64,000 nucleotides of DNA from Atkinsonella hypoxylon (Eukaryota > Ascomycota > Sordariomycetes > Hypocreales > Clavicipitaceae): assembly GCA_000729835.1 (NCBI GenBank), contig JFHB01000004.1, positions 429,321-493,320 of the forward strand, written 5' to 3'. The translations under genes and the position numbers were made by a program. Of the stretch, positions 34,727 to 47,483 are shown in pieces (the first letter of the stretch is position 1; the number at the start of each line of letters is the position of its first letter). The notes beneath the pieces were generated by a model. That model saw only the letters and a list, made by a program, of their open reading frames with translations, ran no database searches and was not told the origin of the DNA.

Positions 34727-35570
34727 TGGAGCTGGTTGACCTAAATAACTGCCAACTGCCAACCGCCAGCTGGGAACTGGGAACTGGGACTTGGAACTAC
34801 TAACCTACCAAGGTATAGGTACCTACCAAAGGTACCTTTGGTACGAGGGGCGGGGGTACTCAGTGAGTTGCAGTGGGTGTACCAGCCAAGACACCAACGC
34901 CCAGACACTCAGACCACCTAGGACTCCATCAAACAGACGCACGCTGAGCAAACTCCCCTCACGCTCAGTCTATGCATCGCGGTCCTTGGTAGGAGGAGTT
35001 GCGAGGACAACAAGAGGACAACAAGAGGAAAACAAGAGCAGCCGGTGACCACCACAACATTGAAGCCACAGAGATTGCCCCGGCTCAGAACCCGAGAACC
35101 TGCACACCAACTACAAGCACAGCGGGCGGGCACCAGCTCCCAGGTCGACTGGTACCTATACTTGGGCCGGCACCGAGCACCAGTGGGCTGGCGGGTGCCA
35201 ATGGGCGTGCACAAGTCGATTAGGACGTAGAAAGGGTGGGGGGAGCATTGCTAGTGCACCTTGCTACTACAAAGTACCGCTCTCCTAACACCACCATCTC
35301 GAAGCTTTGCTGGAGTGCGAGTGGTACTGTAAGTGGCCGACTGGGGTTCGTCTGCCTGTCCCACTCGACGACTCTCGCCTTTGAACTTAGACTGGGGAGG
35401 GGGTGGTGGTTGATGGAGGTCGGATGTTTGGATGTTGGATGTTGGATGTTGAACGGGAGAGGATAAGAGGTTGGTTGGGAAGCCTGGAGGCCGTCATGGC
35501 TGAGAAACTCCACGACATCCGGGGGGTTTGGCCTGGATTTGGCCCGGGGCCCTGGGACCTTGGTTGGCGC

Positions 35571-35640
35571 CGGGCCGGGCTGGGCTGGGCTGGGCTGGCT
35601 GGGCTGGCTGGGCTGGCGGCCGGGGGGGTGGCGTGCGCCT
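35571..35640 (+). repeat. G-rich (GGGCTG)n tract
   Basis: Imperfect repeats of GGGCTGGGCT and GGCTGGCT end in a run of seven Gs. The many closely spaced GGG and GG blocks on the plus strand could form a G-quadruplex. It is non-coding as far as I can tell. Confidence 0.8.
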
Positions 35641-35774
35641 GGCTGACACTTGCAACTCGCCAGCCAAGCAAGCTGCCCACAATTCGTGCTCTGTATCCAT
35701 GGGCTGGGCTATCCATGGCCTGTCAGTAAGCTGTCCTGTGCGCGTGCTACGAGTTGTGCTATGCAACTATGAAC

Positions 35775-35792
35775 TACCTACCTAGGTAGGTA
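35775..35792. repeat. 18-bp perfect palindrome TACCTACCTAGGTAGGTA
   Basis: A perfect 18-bp palindrome, an extended form of the CCTAGG-centred palindromes found elsewhere in the window. It lies in the gene-poor region. Confidence 0.9.
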
Positions 35793-36806
35793 TGAACCAT
35801 GGACCAATTTGGTTCTTTCTTTTATGCTTGGCTTGGAATTAAAAAAAAAAAAAAAAAAAACATGTCGTCAGATTTCCGCGTCGCGAGTCGCGGGTCGCGG
35901 GTCGCGGATCGATCAGATACCAACTTCCAGGCGAGCAGCGGCAGTCTTACTTGGGCAATTGAGCTTGGGATTGCACGACAACACCTTGTTATTGTTTGCA
36001 TCGTCGACATTTCGGTTCATCTCGCGACTCTACTACAGACTGGCTATGATAGTGGCGTGTGCAGAATGCCCAGCCAGCCAGGGAAGACAAACAAAAAAAA
36101 AAAACATCTGATTCAAACCAACGACAAGGTGTCAGTTAGTCTGAGGTGAACGCAGCAATCCTCCACAAGACTCCGATTCGGTAGTTCAAAAAGTCAATTG
36201 CTTCCAACGAGCTAGCTCAGACACCGTTTGTGAACCTAAGATGCAAGCGCTTTCTCACCATTGAAACGTGTACACAGTTGTATCTGGTATCATGTCAGTA
36301 CCTCCCTACCTACCATCGCACGCCAACTCGGATTTCTCGAGATAATCATGTCGTGGCGCGGCACGCGACATGGAGCGTCACAACCATAGGCCGGCCACAA
36401 ACGCGTGTGTGAGAAGTGTGTTCACTTGCCGCATCTAGGTTCCACGCAGCTAATGCAGGAGTCAGAGCACTTCTACCCATGCTAGCTAACCAGAGGATTC
36501 GGTTCGTGGCGGGGAGTAGGGCATAATGCAAAGCCTAGGTGCTAATACCATTGTCATCAATGGCATGACCCGGCCACGAGACACGGTCATTGCAGCTCAC
36601 CAAGCCCAACATGTTTGATCGTCTCTCTTATTCCTCGCTTGCAACGAAAGTTTACGAAACCAGAGCAGAACCAAAGCAGAGTAAAAGAAAGCATGGCTCT
36701 ACTAGTTCCACGTACAAGATTCGAGCCCGGGCATGTACGTCGGTGGCTGTGGCGTCTTGTTCGGAAGCAGGAAGAGAGCTGGGCATCTCCTTGAAGACCG
36801 TAACGC

Positions 36807-36831
36807 ATTTTATTTTATTTTATTTTATTTT
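36807..36831. repeat. (TTTTA)n microsatellite
   Basis: About five tandem copies of ATTTT in non-coding DNA. Confidence 0.85.
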
Positions 36832-37330
36832 TTCGCTGGCTCGAGGGGTGACCCTGAGTAACTGATAATATTGCTTAGAAACGCTGGGCTCGACGAAAAT
36901 TTATTGGGACTTACATTATAGGCTTAATTAGTATAGCGGAAGATGTACCTTTTAAAATCGATGTTTCTAATTGGTCCACTATCCCGGTCGGTACGAAAGT
37001 GCAGCCTTACGGTCCTCAAGGAGATAAGGCACGACAAGACAAATAATCTAAATGTCAAGGATCGCGAAAATCAAGTCTCATGGCCATATCAAAAATATTA
37101 TCGCCTGTATGCCGTGTCATGTCATGCAGCTGTTGTTTGTTGATAATTCAATCGCGGTGGTGTGATTCTCTCGCTCGAAATCCAAGTTTTTCTCATTGCG
37201 GCGGTTTGTTTTCAGCCCTCCGATCTACAGACCATCTACAGACCATCTACAGACCGTCAAGAACGTGTATCGTATGTACATGTAGTTTATTAGCGGACGC
37301 GGCTGGCTTGGGCTAATGCAGCCACTGCAC

Positions 37331-37361
37331 TTATTGTATTGTATTGTATTGTATTGTATTG
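37331..37361. repeat. (ATTGT)n microsatellite
   Basis: About six tandem copies of TATTG in non-coding DNA. A short direct repeat of ACAGACCATCT (three units) lies about 100 bp upstream near 37225-37255. Confidence 0.85.
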
Positions 37362-40300
37362 TGCTGCGAACCTGTGCATTTATTAGCATGTGCATATGCT
37401 TGTGTGCTTGTGCTTGGATCGACTAGGTAACGTTTTGTGTCTGGACTGGCCTGGTACTTTAACATATAAGCGTTTGGTATCGGCCAGGCTAAGAGCCGGG
37501 TCCAATCCGTGCTACTTACTTACTGCTCATGATACCCACCCTTGTCCATGTCCATGCCCACTCGTGACACCCAGCTCGGACACAATTAAACAGTGACAAA
37601 AATCAGCATCTGACAATGCGTTTGTTTTCCGTTTTCGGTCTCATCGTCACAAAGATGCACCAGATGTCCCTAAGGGATATCTGGTCTGTCAGACAACAGG
37701 AGAGCAAGACAAGACGGGGCGTACATAAACCAAGTTGGTCCTGGCCGCCCAGGCATTGCATTTCACAATTTCAAGCCCAGACGCCGACTTTATGCCCACC
37801 AGACAGCTGATACGGAGAAATGGTGGTAATATTGATGTAATGCCCCAAGCCCGCCCCAGCCGGGCAACAGAGTGCCTGGTGCCGTCAGCGCACCAACCGC
37901 CCCCCGCATTCGCTTAACGTTGGGGGAAGGGTCATTGTACTGACTGGATTGTGTTTCAAAGCATCAAATGTACTCCGTCATACTTCGTAGTTGCTGGGCT
38001 TTCGCGCACGAGATTCCTGCGAGTGATTAATTACCTTCTAGTCATGGCAGATTTCACGGGCAAGATGGCCGCTGCCACATTGGGCAATTTGACCATGACG
38101 GCAGCTTCACTGCCCGGTCTTGTTGCTCCCAACGAGTTGATCTCACATGTTTACTCACAAACCGGCGCAGAATCAGCCGATGGCAAAACTGAGTCTGGTC
38201 GATAGGCTGTTGCCGGTATACACACACGGGAGGCAGGAGGCGTTTTGATGGCGTCAGAAGCTCGAAATACATCGTTGTTAGCTAGACTTGGCCGCCTGAT
38301 ACGGTATCGCGGGACGGCACAAGGTTTTGCGACAGTTTGGGCTGGAAGGAAAATCTGAGCCAAGACAATGCTTTATTATTTAATTCATGCTTATTAGCCG
38401 TAGAAATCCACAGAACAAAAAAAAATTACGCTGTGTCTTTGTGCCCGTTGTGATTGGTTGAAATGCGCGAGCATAGGAGCTCATGGACACTGCTCAATGC
38501 AATCACCTCACAAAGCCCTGCCTGACTCCTTCCTTTAGTCGCCGCTGATGCGGGGCTAGAGCAGTTATGCATCCAATAATAGGAGGCGACAACCGTCGAA
38601 ATAGCCCTTCTGTCTACTCCGTATGCTGCCATTTTCTATTTCCCATGCAGGGAAATTGATGACTCGGCTCTACGCCTTTCGCGGGCAGCGGAATCGAGTC
38701 CTCCCTCTTACTTGACTGTATATGATCGGAGGAGATCGAAATTGAACAACAACCTCCCATTGAAGTCATTCGACGAGGGCAGAGGAGTAGAATCTCTGGA
38801 CAATAGACCTCATGATCTTCATGGAGGTCGGCTGCAAGCGACAACGCCATGAGCTTCCCTCCCACTGAACCATTGCAAAGGGATGGGATTTTGCGAGTCG
38901 TGTTTCGCTATCAACTACTCCGCGTCGTGCCCAACATTGTTTTACGGAAGACTGAGGACTTGCAATGCCATGATTGGCTTCTGTTGAAAGAACTGCATTT
39001 GGCCCCCGAGGTAAGGTCCAGCTTTTCGATGCTATTTTTATTCGTTTAAGCCTCGAGGAACCCTTAAATAGCCTGGTCCCAGTATCGAACTGCCTGACGA
39101 TACGATACGTCAATTCACAGTACTCAATGGGGTAATCAGTCCTGCCTCTGGCCAGGATCGAGAGAGTTCGATTCTCGTAATGGCCATGAGCCGACGCCGC
39201 TGCTCAGCCCATTGCAGCCAATCATTCGCATCCACCGGACGAGAAGGAACATGACCAGTGATTGTGCCAAATACAGCGCATCGATTGACACGATTTTTAT
39301 AATAAATTAGCCTTCTTGATGGTTGCAGTCCGGGTCCGTCGCAGAGCCTCAGACCCAGCCTCAAATCATCATCGTGACCAATGAAAATGGCCAAACACGC
39401 TTTGTCACGGGGTGAACGACATCTTAATTTATCATGCGTATCAATATAAAAGCCATCCTGCATCTGACCAATGACACAAGCGAATCCTACTCTGGGACCA
39501 GGTCGTAATGACGCCAAATGTCTCGATTCCGGATCTCTCAATTCGGGATCCTGTACGGACAGTCCGTCCGGGGTTAGTCTTATACAGTAAGTATTGCCTT
39601 TGTGCTCGGATTCGCTTCAGTCGCCGGCTGAACTAAGCCCGCTCCTTTCCTTGATGCTTTTCGATCCGCAAGTGGCGGAAAAGCAGAAGCGCCGGCTCAG
39701 ACGGATGAGACTTTGACGTATATATAAAAGTTGACGCTATAGCGTCACTATCCTTGGTGGTGAAGGCTGCCAACGGGCCATTGCTACATCGGTCACTTAT
39801 GTTCCGCCACGCAATGATATGTCGATTTAGGTGGGGGAGTTGTTCAGATTCGTGCCTCGAAATGCTTATTAAGTAATCAGATAGAGTAGCGACCCTTGGC
39901 CTTGCCGACGAGATTCTGAGCGGTGTGAGATGACTGACGGGAGGGGAGGGCGACCACCAGCCTTGATAGCGAATGACGACACAAGATCCTAGCACAAAGG
40001 ATATATCCATAATCTCTGCGGACTGCAGATGGCCCCCTTTTTTTAAGATTGTAGGAAACACTATGGCCAAGCAAAACTCGATAACAGACACAGACAGCGT
40101 TTAGTTCTTCTTACTCTCAGCTCATTATAACTCCCGATATACCGTGACATGCCGGCAAGCACCCCTTGGTCGCATGTCCGTCCGCGCCAGAACCTCGGGC
40201 CGTCAGCGACGTCGCGCAGACAAAGAGCGCTTGGCACAATGGCGCCTCATCTTAGCACTGGGGGTAAATATCATGGCAGAGAATAAACCCTGCTCCGTGG

Positions 40301-41435
40301 CGTCATCCATCTCCTTGCCAATATCCGAAAGGGGAATCTATCCTTTTGATAGCCATAGGCACCAGCTGGGTCATGATAAGGCGATGGAAGCTACTTAGTT
40401 CTACAAGCGAATGCCACTCACTATGAGCAGTCCTAGCAAATTATCTGGTTTATATGCTGCGATTATGCAGCTTGTTGACGGTCTGGACAGGTATCGAGGG
40501 GGGGTGTGGGTCTCGGGACCTGCCTGGTGCGTTATTCCGTCAACGAGATGGCGATTGACCAATTGTGTATTGCGTAGGAAGGTGTGCTTTTGTAACCTTA
40601 TACTATGGCGATGACGCCCATCAACCGTCTTAGCGCAACTGTCTATACGGGAACTCTCCACTTTTATGTGCTCTTCCCGTCACATACTACCAAGACGCTA
40701 GAGCTACTTGGCTATCCAGCTACACAAAGTTAAGTCTACATTCCTCCCTATACGGTAAGGAACATGGCCCTATATAAGCCGAGCTAGGCTTCACTATTCA
40801 ACTCTGGCTGGTTAGATAGTGGGAGGTTGGGATACCAAGGCCATTACTTGCTCAAGGCAGCCGTCACTCACAGGGAACGTGATGTCATGGAGTATGCTTT
40901 GACGTGATGAATCGGCGTGACATTATCGAAAAGCGATGGCGGAGAACGTTGGTGATCACCTGAAGGAAAGTAGAGGCCGTCAGCGAGCTAGCTACCTCGG
41001 GAGTAAGAATAGGAAAAAAAAAAAAAAAAAAAGTGAAACATCGGCATCAACCGATAGTTGTAACCATATTTTTGCCTTGATAGGGCGCAACCCTTGCTTA
41101 ACAAATATACAGTCTGCGTCCGCGTTCGCATATAGCTAGACACTCGTCATGTACGCTCGTCTACGATGTGCAGGGAGGCTACATACTGCAAGTCTGACCA
41201 GAATCTCCCAGCGGCCAAGTGTTGCAAGAAGAAAGGGGGTCTTGACAGATTGTAGAATTTGGGCGTGTGAGCTGACCACGAGATGCCGCGACAGCACCTA
41301 TTCAATTTTCGGGGGGAGGGGAGGGGGGGTTTTAAAAAACATTCATTTTCCCTCTACCGGATACCATGGGTGGCTAAATAGGCACTGACTGCTTCACATG
41401 GAACGTCCTGAGAGCTACCGCGGCGGACTGCTGAA

Positions 41436-41445
41436 TACCTAGGTA
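41436..41445. repeat. TACCTAGGTA palindrome
   Basis: A further exact copy of the 10-bp palindrome seen at 9920, 9932 and 34717, again intergenic. Confidence 0.85.
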
Positions 41446-41724
41446 ATTAAGTGGATGCGTCTGCATGACGGCTGTGTTCACGGAATAACCGAGTGCTTAT
41501 GCAACCACTTTATGAATATGTGATCAAGAAGGCACAGCACGGGCACCAGACCAGACACAGACCCATTGCAGAAAGCGAGGCGCGAGGAGCAAAGACAACC
41601 ATGCAAAAAAAAAAAAAAGGACGAGATACCTCAGCATTGGAGTAGCAAAATGCCAGGGACGAGGAGTAGAAAAAAAAAAAAGAAAAGAAAAAACCGAACT
41701 CAGTCCCTGGATGAAACGTGATAA

Positions 41725-41740
41725 TACGGAGTACTCCGTA
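41725..41740. repeat. 16-bp palindrome TACGGAGTACTCCGTA
   Basis: Two head-to-head, overlapping copies of the 9-mer TACGGAGTA form a perfect 16-bp palindrome. Single copies of the 9-mer, in either orientation, occur at six other places in the window. Confidence 0.9.
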
Positions 41741-42640
41741 ATTAACACGGGAGATGATTCGCGGTGCTCGGCGGAGACTTGGCTCAACTACCTGGGCCCA
41801 GAAGGGGGCGTGCACTGGCTTCAGAGCACCGAAAACACCGTAGTGGTCCTGCATCCGCTACGGAAGTAGGACTCGGAGCGGCAAGGGGCCAACGATGTCT
41901 ACCGCGTGCGTCGTCACAAGGTGCCTGGGAGAAGAAGGGGGAAAAAAAAAAAAAAAAAAGAAGAAAAGACGAACAAGAGGTCAAATGATGATGAAACAAA
42001 AACGGGGAGGGGGTTTGACCACTATTGCCGAACCTGGACTAGCGTTTCTAGAAACCTTCCTAAAGAGGAAATATGCGGTTCCATACTCGCACAATGGCAT
42101 AGCTCGCAAGAAGTTCAACCGTGATCAAGTATTTCGGAGCAAGAGATGCCACGGAATATTCTGCTGGAGGCGGATGAGTTTTTTTTTTTTTGGTTTGTTT
42201 TTGTTTTTTGCCTTTTTGGGGGGCTACGTACGTGCTTGATCGTTTGATGGCGATGCCGCCTCTTCTTCCCTCTTGATTTCCTTTTCTTTTTCTTTTTTCT
42301 TTTTTTCCTTTTTTTTAAATTTTGAAAACAGGACGCGCATCGTCCGCACATAAAGTGACTGGGGTCGCTTACACGCCCCTTGTATCCTTCCGCAAAACTG
42401 CGAATTGGGGCTGGCAGGATGGACATCTCCGCAGGTTGTCCGGACGCCTGGCGAAAATCCCATTGACCGAGCAACAAATAAGCCGAATGCCGACGAGCTT
42501 TTTTCTTTCTTGGCATGGATGTACTGTTGCGAGAAAGCAGGGTGTTTTCCGACTTTCGTTTTGACCCGTTATGTTTGACTTTTTTTTTTTTTTGAAAAAA
42601 AAAGTTTAACAGTAATGCTGACAGCTTGAAACGCTGAAAC

Positions 42641-42696
42641 ATGAGAACCGCCAGTGTCCAAGCTAGGTCTCACAGAGTTTCTCTCTTATCTCTTCC
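42641..42696 (+). repeat. dispersed ~56-bp repeat, copy 2
   Basis: Plus-strand counterpart of the sequence at 28980-29036, with about two mismatches. It is followed within a few bases by a (CT)n run (42704-42731). Sequence before ATGAGAAC is unrelated in the two copies, so the left boundary is sharp. Confidence 0.85.
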
Positions 42697-42703
42697 TTTG
42701 TTT

Positions 42704-42731
42704 TCTCTCTCTCTCTCTCTCTCTCTCTCTT
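42704..42731. repeat. (CT)n microsatellite
   Basis: An uninterrupted run of about 14 CT units next to dispersed-repeat copy 2. Confidence 0.9.
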
Positions 42732-43226
42732 CCTATACGCACTGTCTTGTTCGCGCGAAATACCTGGTCCTGGACAGTGGTCCTAGCTATGGCTGGTCTC
42801 CATGCGCCCTCCGGCTGCGGTGCCATTTCCCCATTATAGCACTAGACTCCATCTGCACTGCAAGCTACCTTAGGTAGGTACATGTAGTTTAGTCGGGTTC
42901 AGAAGAAAAAAAAAAAAAAAAAACCAAATCCCAACCCCCCTTATATGCAATGGTTCATCCAAAAGCCCTCCCCCCACAGTCAATTGATCATGGTTATATT
43001 TCTTGTGAGCTATGCCAAGAGCAGTCTGAATCAAAGAACCTGAGCAGACGTACGAGAGCATTTCCAATGAAAAGGAGCAGAATAGCTTCAGAAGAAAAAA
43101 AAAAATTTCCGCGATAGGGCGGGCTTCAGGCTTGGCGTCCCTGTGGGGGACTTTGGTTGCTCTGGAAGTACTGAGCATAATACGGAGTACATTAGGTAGG
43201 TACAGAGTACAGAGTACGGGACACGG

Positions 43227-43260
43227 TACATGATACATGATACATGATACATGATACATG
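43227..43260. repeat. (TACATGA)n tandem repeat
   Basis: Nearly five perfect tandem copies of the 7-mer TACATGA. AGAGTAC direct repeats and a TACGGAGTA motif (43181-43189) lie just upstream. Confidence 0.9.
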
Positions 43261-44226
43261 TCGGCGCGACAATGAACAAAAAGACGCCTGCGAGTTGGCT
43301 CCCTCCGGCGCCGGATTCGGACGTGATAATCTCGCCTAATGACGCGGGTGCCCGTGGCAACAAACAAGGTGCATGTGGGCAGATGGGCAAGACGAGCGTC
43401 TGGATGTGAAGTGAACCGGATACGAACCGAGTTTGCAAAGAGTCAAGTGACATTGATGGCTTTTGCGCATGCAAGCATGATGCCGTTGCACCTCCGAGCG
43501 TCTGAGACACATGTTTGTTCAATCGCGGAGCGCACGTCGCCGTCGCAGCCTCTATAATTAAACAGAGACCTCGCTGACTGTCATCAATGGTCACTACTAG
43601 GTACCTAGCTAGCTACCTGGGTACTCACGGTACATCGGTATGCATGCAGGGCTGCTGCTTGCTGTGCAAGGAGTGCGAGGCCGATTTCCAAGATTGGATT
43701 TCCTCGAGGTGATTGATGGATGCCACCGCATCTTGTTTCACCTGCCTGATGGATGGGGATTCTGTACGATAGCAGCGAGCTTCCGTGTACGTGTACTTGT
43801 CTGTCTTGTTCATTGAATTATTCTTATACTGCATTTAGTTCTTTTATTCCCCCCCCTCCCTCCTCTCTCCCGTGACGTCAGTGCATTGTCCTTGAAATGA
43901 GGGCTATAACACAAAGAACATGCTTGTTGTATGTACGTACATAACTCCATACACACGAACAATGTGATCCTCCATCAAAAGCTCGCGATAACTGCACAGA
44001 CACGTGTCCACGATTCCATGCCAGCCTGCGCGAGACCGTCATGCCGGGATTGGCATCAATTCCTCCCACTCACACCTCACCGAGAATCAGGCCGGCTTGG
44101 TCTACAGCACCAGAGCGGAGTCCCTCAGACGTGCGACAGGGACAAGGTGAAGTTGCTGTATGTATTCCGTACGGCGGTACTCCGTATGCATGCACGCATT
44201 TTAAACGAACAATCGATGGAGTCGTC

Positions 44227-44532
44227 ATGGCCCCCGCCGACAAACGCGAAAGAGTCGCGCTTCCTTTTGTCAAACAAGGCGACTATTGGAGAGAGGCCGC
44301 CTCGCCGTCGCGAATCAAGGTGCCCAATTTTTCGCCAAGCACTTCGCCCTCTACGGAATACCTTGCAGCCATTATGCAATCCATTTTACCTCAAGGATTG
44401 CGTGGACTTGACTTCTCGTACACGGAGTGCTCTGTCGGGAGGCTGGAATGTCTAGACAGACACAATGCGATTTTGACAAACTTCCTCGCGATGCAGCCCC
44501 ACCCCTTTGACGCTGAGTGGCCACAGGTATGA
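44227..44532 (+). CDS. doubtful hypothetical ORF (101 aa)
   Basis: An open frame beginning MAPADKRERVALPFVKQGDY and running to a stop at 44530-44532. The ATG context is reasonable (GTCATGGCC) and composition is less skewed than in neighbouring chance frames. A potential splice donor (CAG|GTATGA) overlaps the end. The frame stays open upstream to 44041. I recognise no domain. It could be one exon of a lineage-specific gene or chance. Confidence 0.22.
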   Translation: MAPADKRERVALPFVKQGDYWREAASPSRIKVPNFSPSTSPSTEYLAAIMQSILPQGLRGLDFSYTECSVGRLECLDRHNAILTNFLAMQPHPFDAEWPQV

Positions 44533-47483
44533 TCGCCGGCCAGCACTTTAACGCCGAGCCTTCACGAACCTTAAACCGTCTCAGTGAACCAGTAACGCCA
44601 GTTAGGCGATATTACTCGAGGCATGACAGATTAAACGACCGATTCTGCTTTGCTTCTATTCGATCACAACTCGTCGTGTTAATCTGTCCCCCCCCTGTCA
44701 CTGTAACGGATTATGCGGCTAAGTAAGTTACGCACGGACCGCACTCTCGCCCGTCGCCCGCCACAAAGCCAAAGCCTTAGCTTAGCCACACAGTCAGCCA
44801 CACCTGTAATGCTCGTCGAACCGTCGAACCATGCGGGTCGCCCCAGGCCTTAACCGATTCGCCCTCATGTACGGACGTAAGCCTCATGAATGAACTGGTC
44901 GTTACACAGACAGAAGATGATAAACCTTACAAATGGCATACCCGCACGCCATTGTTCGCAGTATCTTTAAGAATCAGATAAGGCTTGCCAACCTAATTAG
45001 CCTGGCGGGAAGCCAGCCTCGCAAAGTAATTCTCCCGCCGTGCCCGTCCACCTGCCTCACATCTCTTATCAGCCAGCCTCTAGCTCAGAGCGAGCAGACA
45101 ACTAATATGTCTCCATGAGCACGTCAGTTAAATCTGTTGACAACTGCAGCCATCGGCCCCTAGAACCCAGGCCTGCAGCACAAGATCCTGCGCGCAGCAT
45201 AAGCGGAATGGCCACTCAAAGATTCCAGAAGCACGCACGGCAGAGCGATATCCCCGACGGTTCGTGCGCCGCTAGCACTTTCGATCCGATTCCGAGCATG
45301 AGGGCTTCGTTGCGTTCCTGCAGCGCTCCGCCGCAGTTGTGACTCAGTTACCTAGTATGAGTCTCGTCTAGCGGTGTTAGAATGACCGCGAGACATCGAC
45401 CAGTCAGCTCGAGAGTGCTTTCAAAAGGAAGCTCATATCCTATGTGTGTCCCCAGCTCGTTTCTTCCAAAGCTTCGCCTTCCCTGGCTGGTGAGGACTAT
45501 AGTCCGAGCGAGAGAGAGAGAGAGAGAGAGAGAGACAACGGCTTTGCCTGGGATTTGTGTCATCGGTGCAAAGCAAAGGCTGGCAGGGAGAAGCGTAGCT
45601 GGCGCTTTCCATGTGGAATGAAACTGTCTTAATGGAGACAGTGATCTTCCATTATCTTTGATAATAAGATACTTCTTATCGAATTGTCTGACTATGAGCC
45701 GATAAGTAGTGGATTATACTGTGCTAGATCGCGAAGAGTTAGTGTTCAAGAACGTGAGTGTAGAACTTAGGCAGTGAGGTTCTGCCAAAGATATCTACTA
45801 TAGCAGAAGCCCATTGCAGAGGGAAAACAACTTCATCAATCAACACGACCGCCAGAGACCTTCGTTTCCACAGCCACAGTTATCGCAAGGCACTGACTCG
45901 TGGTTAAACCGAGCCGAAGCTTCCCTGCGCCTAGGATGCCGATAAATTCAGCTGGCAGGACTAATATCTCCCTCACGCAGTCCAACTTTCCGAGCTACAA
46001 CAACAAGCAGCCGCATCGTCAACACCTAGAGCCTACACGCTACCCTACATATTCTCCAATTCGTTCGCCGTCCTGATGGCGGGGCAATTGCTCGGTATTC
46101 CCGGGCTCGTCATAATCACGTGGCTTGGTATCGCGAATGTTTAGGGAAGGCGGTCTGACGACCCGATAAGAGATTAGATGCACCTTAGATAGACATCAGA
46201 TAAGATAAGCTGAGACAATAGGCCCACAATGAGAGACCTGAATTGGGATTAGCCTACGTAAAATTACAGCCAATGATATATAGTGTGGAGAGTTCCACAT
46301 TACTCATTAATGATTTCTAACAATAATCCGCTTTCGTAAGTGACGGTCTTGTTATGCTAATAAGAATATTCTGTCTCATGACCAAAAGCTACACTTTTGT
46401 ATTCACAACGATTGCTGGGCAATGAAAACATTGCTATACGAATTCATAACTCGCATACTAATTGATACCGTAGAAATCACAACAATAGTCTGAGTTACAA
46501 AGGGTATCGCACGTGTCACAACGCCACCAAGGGAGTATCCGCTTCTTCTGCTGACTGAGGGCATCATCAAACAAGTCATCAAGTGGCACAGAATTCCTTA
46601 GCTGCCCAGTTCTGTAACTATAGTTGAATCTTCAGTATGATTAGACGCGCTGTGGCTAGTCCATTGTTAGTCCAAACGAGTGGTAATGGTTTTGAAGGCT
46701 GCAAGTCACTGAAGGTTGTTCCCAACGAGGAAAGTGGGGCGGTTCCCAGGTATAGCTTTCTAGGCATACAAGAGATATGCCCTATCTGGCATATCAAGAT
46801 ACTCAGCCAAGGAATCAATTTCAGGAACTGCCACGTGCCGAGAATATGACAAGCCAGCAGGCTGCCACTTCCTCCCAGAGGGCTAATGTAGGATTGATGC
46901 ACCCAATATGACTCACAGGCTAGGTCGCGGATGATCACGGGCCAACGACACACATGACGCCTCTAAACTGTTGGTTCATCATGGGAGACGGAAATACCAA
47001 CAGCGACAAACAGGTCACGGGTCCCACACCTTCTTCCTATATCCGAGGCACTTTGCCAAAAATCCCAATCATAGGGAGACACGCGCCGCAAACCCAAGTC
47101 TCCTGATCACCTGCTACTTCTGGCTGTTAGCCATGTCGTGCGCTTCCCTTCTGTGTTGGGCGTTACTCTTGCAAGCAGTTGATGGAGCTGGTCGCCGTCA
47201 AGGCCGAAGGCAGAAGGCAGAAGGCAGAAGCATGAATATCCTGGCTAAGCAGTAGATATAAAAGCGACCGACGAACCAAGGTTCCAAAACACAAATATTG
47301 ATTGCCTATCATCCTTCCACTATATTCTCAGTTGTTGAAATCTGCCGCCTAAGGTCTGCAGGGCCATATTGATCATTTGTAGGTCTCACCGTCCATGGAC
47401 TCAAGCAAGCAATGCTAATGCATCAACCCAGGGCCTTCAAACGTTTCAGGCCTCCCTCCTCACGCATTCAACCTTTACCAAAC
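44533..47483. other. intergenic region, partly A/T-rich
   Basis: A (GA)n run lies at about 45510-45534. From about 45.6 to 46.5 kb the DNA is A/T-rich with stops in all frames, which fits a decayed transposable element, though I could not pair terminal repeats. A 111-codon minus-strand frame at 46.6-46.95 kb has no recognisable motif. The final 200 bp include a probable leader for the gene at 47484. Confidence 0.45.
45510..45534. repeat. (GA)n microsatellite
   Basis: An uninterrupted run of about 12 GA units in non-coding DNA. Confidence 0.9.

Larger units (their letters stand above)
34451..44226. other. ~10-kb region without a convincing gene
   Basis: Only short or low-complexity frames were seen. 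Candidates of 143 and 152 codons on the minus strand (39.1-39.5 and 39.6-40.1 kb) have no recognisable motif and no supporting neighbours. The region is dense in microsatellites, homopolymer A/T tracts and short palindromes (listed separately). It may contain old inactivated elements, long non-coding transcripts, or genes too lineage-specific for me to recognise. Confidence 0.5.

Noticed and set aside
39110..40091. Two minus-strand frames of 143 and 152 codons
   Set aside because: No recognisable motif or conserved-looking block, different frames, many competing stops nearby; more likely chance than a gene.
41900..42640. Lys-rich plus- and minus-strand frames containing long Lys or Phe runs
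   Set aside because: They are translations of poly-A/T tracts and A/G-rich low-complexity DNA.
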